Source of the DNA: Endomychus coccineus
Taxonomy: Eukaryota; Arthropoda; Insecta; Coleoptera; Endomychidae
Reading direction: 5' to 3'
Length of the DNA stretch: 64,000 nucleotides
Assembly: GCA_958510875.1 (NCBI GenBank)
Contig: OY294068.1
Location: 23,292,297 to 23,356,296, forward strand
Shown here one piece after another: positions 56,448 to 64,000 of the stretch. Below the pieces are notes generated by a model. The model saw nothing but the letters and a program-made list of their open reading frames with translations. It ran no database searches and had not been told where the DNA came from. The stretch's first letter is position 1. The number at the start of each line of letters is the position of its first letter. The translations under genes were made by a program, and so were the position numbers.

Positions 56448-57479
56448 CGTTTGTAAATAATAACTATTTTAATGAGACCTAATCGTAAAAATAGTAATTA
56501 TTTAAAAATGCTTTATTTAGTTTTAAAAAATTTAGACGAACATCATGTTTATAGTCTTTAAATACAGGAAAATTGTATTTTTTCATTTTATTATTGTCAA
56601 ATTTTATAAACAACAATAAGATTCACTTAATTTTGTCTGTACTTATTTAGGAATTTGATACAATAAAATAGTTATAAATATAGGTGATTATTTATTTCAT
56701 CCATTAAAAACATAGTTACCTAGAAATTTCTAAGAATATAATAATAACTAAGCGCGCACTAATAACTGTGATTCATTTCTCAAGGTGTTTCGACTTATTC
56801 GTTCTGAAGAACATCCGAATGCCGTTGAGTTACCCAGAGATTAACAAGGCGAAACCGCTATCATTGAAAATGAAATTTGGTAATATAATACCTTTTTTCT
56901 TATTATCTGAAGGCATCAAAAACTAGGATTTAAACACAAAAATATATAATAGAACTAAACAAAATATACAATTTAATGCATATTTCAGTTACAAAATTAT
57001 ACAATTTTGTACTATAATTGTCTACATAAATGGTACAATTATTTGATATTTATAGCAAGTATTGTGTAGGAAACCTAAAATAATTGTTCCAGAAGTATGC
57101 ACAATAGGATGTATGAGTATAACAATTTTGTGTGGTTTTCTGTACAATAGATCCATATGGTATATACCATATTGTGGATTTCTCTTACATAAATTGTATA
57201 ATAAATTAGAACATGAAATTTAAAAAATGCGTATCATGGAAGGTATCACTTGGCTATATAGAATGTAACAGAATACAGCTATTAATGTGCACAAACAACA
57301 CAATATTTTGAAACAAAATAGAATACATATTTGACAGTATCAACACAATATTTCGAGTACAAATTTATTAGTTTAGAATACACAAATTGTTCCTGTCTTC
57401 ATTTTAGGAACAATTTGTATGACAAAATTATAAAATTGTATTGAAATAGTACATTTATTTCTCTCAGTGAAGGATCACT
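56448..57479. other. No recognisable gene
   Basis: AT-rich DNA with recurrent TACAATT(T)TG(T)-like phrases (about 56,970-57,440) and a self-complementary stretch ACAAATTGTTCC with GGAACAATTTGT at 57,383-57,418. Possibly old satellite or MITE debris. Confidence 0.35.
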
Positions 57480-57870
57480 TAGGTTTTCTGTGCATTTTTT
57501 ATCGATGTTATTAATATCTGGAAGCAATATCTTCAGAATGTTTATCGACTCGAAGATTGGGGTATTTGTTAATAGTACTAAAACACCAAATGAAACGAGA
57601 CTATTACGTGGTTCAATTTTTCAATTACTTCGAAATAAATTTTCACAAACAAACTTGGTGCGGCTTGGAAGTTGCTGAATTCCTTCACTAACCATTTTTC
57701 TATGTTATACGCAGGACAATTAATGTTTGAAATTATTGGTCTCATGATCACCTGATCTATGAATTTTAGGTTAACAATACTGTTTAGGAATATTAGGATT
57801 CGAAAGTCTGAATTTGTATTTCCAATAGCGAATGAACCTCCGGAAAAAAGCATGAGTCAACTGACCCCAT
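57480..57870 (-). pseudogene. Penelope-like element RT N-terminal remnant
   Basis: Minus-strand reading gives KFIDQVIMRPIISNINCPAY (usually LRPIVSSINAPTYNL), then NIEKWLVKEFSNF, then FFEVIEKLNHVIVSFHLV (the motif A region, usually LVSFDVVSLFTN, so the aspartate is lost). In another frame LLTNTPIFESINILKILL follows. It matches the RT portion upstream of the YVDD box seen in the copy at 37.8 kb. Frameshifts make it dead. Confidence 0.7.
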
Positions 57871-58099
57871 CACGTAAGCCCCAAAAACGTGGTTTCTGTA
57901 CTTAATACAATGCTTCCTACAATGAATATTGAATAAATCCAACACAGGCTAAGACAAAGCAATTATGAAGCTTTGCTCTTTTACCTAAAGAAATAGTGTC
58001 AGTAGTTTGCTTTCAAACAATAATATGTAAAAAATTAGTCTAGTAGCCTTGATCGCCTCTACCTTAAATGCACTATAAACAGGGAAGATTTGAACAATC

Positions 58100-58590
58100 G
58101 ATCTTGTGATTGAACATCGTAGAAAGGTGGGAGATCTCTTCCTTTTCTATAGATATTTCCATAGTCGGTGTTCACCAGAAATCTCGTCTGTTGTTCCACC
58201 AAGAGAGATTCCAGATGGACGAACTAGCGAGCTCAAACTGTCAAGCTCGAGACCTGCCGAACTTCTTTCTACCAGACTTCATTTCTTTATTGAACAGCGA
58301 AGTTGTGGAAGTCTTTTACCTCATCATCATCATCAAAAGAGGGTGGGAGGCTAAGCTCCCTGATGCACTTAGGCCACTTAGTTGGCCCATTGTGCGCCCC
58401 GTAGTCAGAAGCCTATTCTACCTACTCTTTTACCTAGTGAGGTCTTTCCCTATGCCCATAACCTCCAAACCTTCAAGAAATCTTCGAATGCCTATTTCCT
58501 CTTCCAACATTCCACCGCTGGCTCACACGATGTTCTTCGAACATTATAGGTTTCCCTTTCGCGTAGTCAAAGTATATATATAAAAAAAAA
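58100..58590 (+). mobile_element. LINE A 3' end, 5'-truncated copy
   Basis: The open frame 58,110-58,583 reads MNIVERWEISSFSIDISIVG, then SRLLFHQERFQMDELASSNC and ARDLPNFFLPDFISLLNSEV, the C-terminal region of LINE A RT ORF with frameshifts. It ends in TTCTTCGAACATTATAGGTT, then CGCGTAGTCAAAGTATATAT and an A-rich tail at 58,582-58,590. It corresponds to 36,301-36,640 in the minus-strand copy and supplies the 3' terminus missing there. Confidence 0.75.
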
Positions 58591-59470
58591 TTCCAAATAT
58601 AAAATATGCGAGGCTCTGATAAGGCAAGGCGTCAACGTTATGTCTCCAGTTAGTGTTAAACAACTGAATAATAAAGCAATCAACCGCAGTAAAAATTATC
58701 GCAGAATATACAAATAGTATTGCTCGAATAATTATCTCATGAGTAAACCATTACACATGTAACAGGTTTCTATGCACTAATGAATATCGACAGATTCAAA
58801 GAACTGAACTAGCAACAGTAGCATTTGATTACTCATCAAAGATGAGTAATCAATGCCTTGAATAAATTCTCGTTGTTGAAGTGAAATAAAAGGGCATTAA
58901 ATTTAACGAAGGGCGAGTATACGCGGTTCATAAGTTCATTCGTTACATTTACTGCCTGTCGTCGACAAAATTATAGGAAGACTTTTATACCGACATAAAC
59001 GCAGATGCAAGTCGGAGGCAACACACGACAACAGACTGTTGTTCACTTTGTTTTACGAGGGAACGAGGCTTTGTTTTACCCAGCCGACATCATAAGATTG
59101 GTCAGATTTAAACTACCGATATGGTACCATCGTTATATGCACATGCCTGGTTTCACCAGAATTTAATGTCGCCACATTGATTTTGTTGTAGTTTTATCGG
59201 CATATGCGATTGTTCAACGATGCTTTGGAGTTATCCAGCGAACAGATTATATATTTTCGAGTTATCCAACATCTAGAAACCCGTTTACAAATTATCACCG
59301 CTCAGATTTTTAGATAAGAATGTATAGGATGATCCAAAGTTGATGCTCAATTCCTTTATACTCTGTCTCTATTCCAGAAATAATCTTTCATGCCACCGAG
59401 AGAAGAATCTAAAACCACAAGAACTCGAGATAATGTTCAAGCTTGATAGTCACAAACAGACTAAATTTCT
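58591..59470. other. No recognisable gene
   Basis: Nothing supportable beyond short chance frames. Confidence 0.35.
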
Positions 59471-59800
59471 CCATTGTCTTTATTTATGATCAAATGAACC
59501 AGCTCATGGTGAATTCTTTGAATTTCTTCATCTGAAACTTGATCTAATTCAGCAGAACTATCCAGCATCCGAAATTATCATGATGGGGGATTTCAACGTT
59601 CACAACTCTTGGCAAACAAGTTGGATGACGCAGGGCGACAGGCTGAGGCCTTCGCAATTACCTATGGTCTTGAGCAGTTAACTAATAAACCAACACGAAT
59701 TCCTGACAAGAATTAACATTATGTCAATAAGTTTAACTTGTTCTTCACTAACAATCCAGATCCCTGTGAAGTAAAGATCCGTGCACCATGAGGAGAGGAA
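59471..59800 (+). pseudogene. Jockey-clade LINE endonuclease fragment
   Basis: Translation across a frameshift gives YLWSNEPAHGEFFEFLHLKL, then ASEIIMMGDFNVHN (the conserved GDFNVH box), then AFAITYGLEQLTNKPTRIPD. These are successive blocks of the apurinic-type endonuclease of a Jockey-like LINE. The insertion is truncated on both sides; whether it belongs to LINE A cannot be decided because the LINE A endonuclease is not otherwise present. Confidence 0.7.
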
Positions 59801-60090
59801 GCTCGCTTCAAAACAAACAATATAACTCGAAAAGTATAAAAGATATCGATAATTATCATAGAAACAAATCGATAGATCTGTATTTGATACCTACAACTTT
59901 CTTATTCAACTTTTATCGCTCTTTGCAACTTTGCTAATTTTTTAGGTTATGTTCGCCATTTCGGATCGAGTTGCATGAAACAGAAACTCACTTTTAAATT
60001 TAATTTCCTAAACGCTCATATTTTTTTCCGTGTATTAATTTCTGAACGCACTTCTGTCTATTGCTTAAACTACTAATGAATTATCTATAT

Positions 60091-61170
60091 ATATAAAAGA
60101 AAGTCGTGTTAGTTACACTATTTATAACTCAAGAACGGCTGTACCGATTTGGCTGAAAATTGGTAAAGAGGTAGCTTAGAACCAGGAGACGGACATAGGA
60201 TACTTTATATCCCGTTTAACCGCGTTCCCGTGTGACATGACATAAAACGTCAAAGAGAATACAAGTCAATATATAAAAGAAAGTCCTGTTAGTTACACTA
60301 TTTATAACTCAAGAACGGCTGTACCAATTTGGCTGAAAATTGGTGGAGAAGTAGCTTAGAACCAGGAAACGGACATAGGATACTTTTTATCCCGTTTGAC
60401 CGCGTTCCCGTGTGACATGACATAAAACGTCAAAGAGAATACAAGTCAATATATAAAAGAAAGTCGTGTTAGTTACACTATTTATAACTCAAGAACGGCT
60501 GTACCGATTTGGCTGAAAATTGGTAAAGAGGTAGCTTAGAACCAGGAGACGGACATAGGATACTTTATATCCCGTTTAACCGCGTTCCCGTGTGACATGA
60601 CATAAAACGTCAAAGAGAATACAAGTCAATATATAAAAGAAAGTCCTGTTAGTTACACTATTTATAACTCAAGAACGGCTGTACCAATTTGGCTGAAAAT
60701 TGGTGGGGAGGTAGCTTAGAACCAGGAAACGGACATAGGATACTTTTTATCCCGTTTGACCGCGTTCCCGTGTGACATGACATAAAACGTCAAAGAGAAT
60801 ACAAGTCAATATATAAAAGAAAGTCCTGTTAGTTACACTATTTATAACTCAAGAACGGCTGTACCAATTTGGCTGAAAATTGGTGGAGAAGTAGCTTAGA
60901 ACCAGGAAACGGACATAGGATACTTTTTATCCCGTTTGACCGCGTTCCCGTGTGACATGACATAAAACGTCAAAGAGAATACAAGTCAATATATAAAAGA
61001 AAGTCGTGTTAGTTACACTATTTATAACTCAAGAACGGCTGTACCGATTTGGCTAAAAATGGTGGAAAGGTAGCTTAGAACCAGGAGACGGACGTCGGAC
61101 ATAGGATACTTTTTATTCCGTTTGACCGCGCTCCCGTGTGACATGACATAAAACGTCATAGAGAATACAA
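60091..61170 (+). repeat. Six tandem copies (180 bp) of the Helitron 5' region
   Basis: Units begin with ATATAAAAGAAAGTC at 60,091, 60,271, 60,451, 60,631, 60,811 and 60,991. Each continues TTAGTTACACTATTTATAAC, then CAAGAACGGCTGTACC. Units 1 and 3 share GTCGTG, GTAAAGAGG and TTTAACCGC. Units 2, 4 and 5 share GTCCTG, AGGAAACGG and TTTGACCGC. Unit 6 is a more diverged GTCGTG type with an internal CGTCGGAC insertion. The order reads A-B-A-B-B-A', so blocks were duplicated in pairs. Confidence 0.93.
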
Positions 61171-61335
61171 GCCAATATAAAACGTGGTATAACAAAAACG
61201 CATCTGACTTGGAATAACAAAACGTAAATGACAGCTAACCGTAATTTTGTCTATGGTTAAGTATGGTTGAAAATTTGATCATTATTATATTAGTAATAAT
61301 CAGTAATTTGTAATTTCTTTGAATCATCATTAAAA

Positions 61336-61738
61336 ATGCCGCGAGCAAGACGATCGAATCTTTCCCGACAAAGCCGTAATGCAAGAAGGATACATAACAT
61401 TGCGAATGAAAGTACTGAAGAAGAACAAGAAATTGCCCGTGAAGAGCGCCGCGTTAGTATGGCTCGACTTCGTTCTTCTCAATCACAAGAGCAAATTGAG
61501 GCAGTCCGTGAAACAGCTCGGTTGGCAATGCGAAATCGCCGAGCAAACAACAGAGATCAACAAGTAGATAATTTTCGACGCATAAGAATAAATTTATCAA
61601 GTACTGATTTGAATCGAGCAGCGTTTCGATATGATTGCCATACTGATTAATGCTTGAATCCTAGCGTTTGCATTGGGCCAATGAACGTTGTTTGCGAGTA
61701 TTGTGGCGCATTGAAGTTTTCCGGAGAAACGCCCGGAT
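61336..61738 (+). pseudogene. Helitron Rep/helicase N-terminal remnant
   Basis: Starts MPRARRSNLSRQSRNARRIH and is rich in Arg/Glu helices, as Helitron N-termini often are. After AAFRYDCHTD an in-frame TAA (61,648-61,650) stops it. Beyond the stop the same frame continues CIGPMNVVCEYCGALKFSGE, the zinc-finger-like block that precedes the Rep domain in Helitrons. It then runs directly into the helicase Walker A region in a different frame, so more than a thousand bases (Rep nuclease and linker) are deleted. Confidence 0.75.
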
Positions 61739-63046
61739 GCCCCTGGTGGAACTGGTAAGACATTCCTCATGTCAGTAGTTTTAGCCACTGTTCGTGCGAG
61801 ATCCAACATTGCGGTTGCAGTTGCTTCTTCTGGAATAGCAGCAATATTGTTAGAAGGATGCCATTCGGCTCATTCAGCATTAACATTGCCGTTAAATCTT
61901 CAGACTATTGAAGAAACAACATGTAATATTGCAAAAAACTCAGCAATGGCCAAAGTTTTATCAGCATCGAAAATCATCATCTGGGGCGAATGCACAATGG
62001 CGCATAAACGTGTATTAGAAGCACTTAACCGAACAATGGAAGATGTACGCAATGACTCGAGATGTTTTGGAGGAGCAATGATTTTACTGTCTGGCGATTT
62101 CCGCCAAACACTGCCAGTAATTCCAAGATCAACGGCTGCCGACGAAATAAACGCTTGCCTCAAATCATCGAATCTATGGCGCTATGTGGAGAAACTTCAG
62201 CTGACAACAAACATGAGAGTTGCATTGCTTACTGATACATCTGCTGAAGATTTCTCTGAACAATTGCTGGCTATCGGTGATGGTCGAGTACCTGTCGACG
62301 AATCGAACGGATTGATTTCATTTCCTCATAATTTCTGTAACTTTGTCTCATTGAAAGACGAACTTATCAACAAAGTATTCCCAAACATCATTACTAACTA
62401 CAAAAATAATGAATGGTTGAGTGAGCGAGTAATTTTAGCGGCTAAGAATAAAGATGTAGATGACCTAAACTACATAATTCAGAATGAGATCATTGGAACC
62501 ATGCATTCTTTCAAATCTATTGACTGTGTAACAAATGAAGATGAAGTCACCAACTATCCAATTGAATTTTTAAACTCCTTGGATGTGCCTGGCTTACCAC
62601 CGCACAATTTACGCTTAAAGGTTGGCTCCGTAGTGATCATGCTTCGCAACATAAACCAACCAAAACTGTGTAACGGTATGCGTTTAGTGGTAAGTAAATT
62701 GATGAACAATGTCATTTACGCGACGATACTTAAAGGAAAATTCGAAGGTGAGGAAGTTATCATTCCGAGGATCCCGATGATCCCAAACGATATGCCGTTT
62801 GAGTTTAAAAGACTTCAATTTCCGATGCGTCTTGCATTCGCCATGACCATTAACAAATCACAAGGGCAATCCTTGCAAGTTTGTGGTTTGAATCTGAAAT
62901 TTCCATGTTTTTCCCATGGTCAATTATATGTGGCATGTTCAAGGGTCGGAAGACCATCTGCGTTGTTTGTTCTTGCGCCTGATAATAAAACAAAAAATGT
63001 CGTGTATCACAAGGTACTTAACGGAAGAGTGCACCAAAATACATGA
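61739..63046 (+). pseudogene. Helitron PIF1-like helicase, 5' truncated and with altered Walker B
   Basis: An open frame runs from the Walker A motif APGGTGKTFL (61,739-61,768, before the first ATG at 61,769) to 63,046. PIF1 family motifs follow in order: VAVASSGIAAILL (Ia), IIIWGECTMAHK (Walker B, where the usual WDE reads WGE and the Asp is lost), GGAMILLSGDFRQTLPVIP (III), VDDLNYIIQNEI (IV region), LRLKVGSVVIMLRN, then AMTINKSQGQSLQ and HGQLYVACSRVGR (V and VI). In an intact Helitron this SF1B helicase unwinds DNA during rolling-circle transposition. Here it lacks an attached Rep and probably ATPase activity. A polyadenylation-like AATAAA is absent, but AATAATAAAGAATAA follows the stop. 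Confidence 0.88.
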
Positions 63047-63146
63047 ATAATAAAGAATAATTAAAATACTTTTTTTTTAATTCTTATTTCTTAATAAGAA
63101 ATTGAACTTAATAAAATCACAAATTTTGTATATTTATTGCCTCTAA

Positions 63147-63164
63147 GGCGGAACAGAGTTCGCC
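63147..63164 (+). other. Helitron 3' terminal hairpin
   Basis: GGCGGAACAGAGTTCGCC forms a seven-pair stem (one bulged G) 11 bp before the terminal CTAG, the position expected for the Helitron transposition terminator. Confidence 0.85.
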
Positions 63165-63177
63165 GGGTCAGCTAGTT

Positions 63178-63520
63178 TATAGATAGGATAGATCTTTATT
63201 CCAAATAGGAGAAACATAATATACAGTTCACAAATTTAAAAAATAAGAATAAAAATTATATATTACAAATTTTCACTTATTCTCAAATGTTTATGTATGC
63301 AACTATTTATTTGAATAATATTCAAACGTTTCTCATGAAATTTTTCAAGTTATTTTTGAATTTTACATATACTAATATTTCTCAAAGATTCAGGTAATTT
63401 GTATTGAATTTCTGAAAACCTCGAAAAAATAATGAATTTATTGTACTCCTTACTCTCAAAATATGAAAATCATTTCGATTTCTATTATTTATTAGGTAAT
63501 CAAGTAATACTACGTTGAGT
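63178..63520 (-). mobile_element. LINE 3'-end fragment (family uncertain)
   Basis: Begins on the plus strand with TATAGATAGGATAGATCTTTATTCC, resembling the GATA-type tail and start of LINE B at 796. Minus-strand reading from about 63,420 gives SEIQYKLPESLRNISICKIQ, similar in pattern to LINE RT C-termini. It sits directly beside the Helitron 3' end, suggesting the Helitron inserted at or near the LINE tail. Confidence 0.4.
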
Positions 63521-64000
63521 TTGGGTAGGAAGAGCACCAACAAAGGTAAAAATTTATATGAATATGAACCTGCTAAATTTCTTCAGCCACGCTAATGAAA
63601 GAGCCGTTTAAAATTCGAATAATCGCGAGATGATTGAAACACAGAAATCATCAGGTTTAAGAGAGATCGTTCGGGGACAATTTCTGGGTTCGAGTAATTA
63701 CGCTCGACTGTTGATTAATGAGTTGTCGCCGAATATCTCGGTAATGAAGCACTTTAGAACTTGAGGGCGGGTCATCGAATTATTTGGTCATGTTCCATAA
63801 CCGGTGGGACCGAATCACGATAATTTAAATTTATGGGTAACAGGGTGTCCAAGATTAATTGACGATACAACTTCCAATGGATTTGAGCCTACAGAGTCTG
63901 GTCTTCCCTAACCATAAGTTTCCTTCCATTCTATTAGCTAACCTTTCATTAAATTCCGAATTAACCGCCAGTTCGTGCATGACGACCGCTGTATATTTTT
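63521..64000. other. No recognisable gene
   Basis: Nothing supportable; slightly GC-richer than average after 63,640. Confidence 0.3.

Larger units (their letters stand above)
60084..63175 (+). mobile_element. Helitron with amplified 5' end and deleted Rep domain, 3,092 bp
   Basis: It starts TCTATATATATAAAAGAAAG after an A and ends GGGTCAGCTAG before a T, matching the Helitron rule of 5'-TC and CTRR-3' inserted between A and T without target duplication. A short hairpin sits about 11 bp before the 3' end. The interior holds a six-fold tandem repeat of the 5' end, a broken Rep/helicase N-terminus and a helicase frame. The HUH nuclease region needed for rolling-circle transposition is missing, so it is non-autonomous. 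Confidence 0.88.

Noticed and set aside
61900..62163. Minus-strand open frame of 87 codons
   Set aside because: Antisense to conserved Helitron helicase motifs; no domain of its own.
1..64000. tRNA and rRNA genes
   Set aside because: Scanning by eye for T-arm (GGTTCGAATCC-type) and paired acceptor sequences and for rRNA-like conserved blocks gave nothing convincing.

Overview
The window looks like a repeat-rich stretch of an animal nuclear genome, almost certainly an insect. It is AT-rich and holds many decayed non-LTR retrotransposons (Jockey/CR1-like and I-like), Penelope-like elements, Tc1/mariner elements, a hAT remnant, a Helitron and a BEL/Pao LTR retrotransposon. I found no convincing host protein gene, no tRNA or rRNA gene, no operon and no CRISPR array. 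The only possible host-type sequence is a weak exon-like remnant near 55.96-56.45 kb.

Layout. 1-4.57 kb: a degenerate plus-strand LINE (family A here) split by a minus-strand LINE (family B). 4.6-12 kb: anonymous DNA, two palindromic elements (5.54-6.91 and 11.05-12.02 kb) and a broken I-like LINE with an RNase H region (8.1-9.5 kb). 12.5-14.3 kb: a LINE A fragment and a Penelope-like GIY-YIG remnant. 17.7-21.5 kb: an inverted-repeat pair enclosing a LINE 3' end and a frameshifted mariner-superfamily element whose 237-bp terminal repeats cover its own start codon. 22.2-25.7 kb: two copies of a second mariner family. 26.85-30.12 kb: a 1,637-bp tandem duplication carrying a LINE 3' end. 30.9-38 kb: LINE A pieces, a 1.1-kb palindrome, a hAT C-terminal remnant and a Penelope RT remnant.

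The centrepiece is 38.34-54.30 kb. A young BEL/Pao element (identical 153-bp LTRs, GTGTA target duplication) has been split by a 9,868-bp Foldback-like element (43,326-53,193). That element has near-identical outer termini, arms built of about 31 and 22 copies of a 150-bp tandem repeat in opposite orientation, a perfect 9-bp target duplication (AGATATCTG), and a 1.13-kb core with one unrecognised 227-codon ORF. The last codons of that ORF lie in the repeat array. No transposase is visible, so the element is probably mobilised in trans.

54.3-64 kb: a hAT-like MITE with a perfect 8-bp target duplication, a Penelope RT remnant, LINE fragments, and a 3.1-kb Helitron (60,084-63,175). The Helitron's 5' end is tandemly repeated six times and its replication-initiator region is deleted, leaving a nearly full helicase reading frame.

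Family assignments come from reading translated motifs by eye. No database search was possible, and boundaries without a target duplication are approximate.
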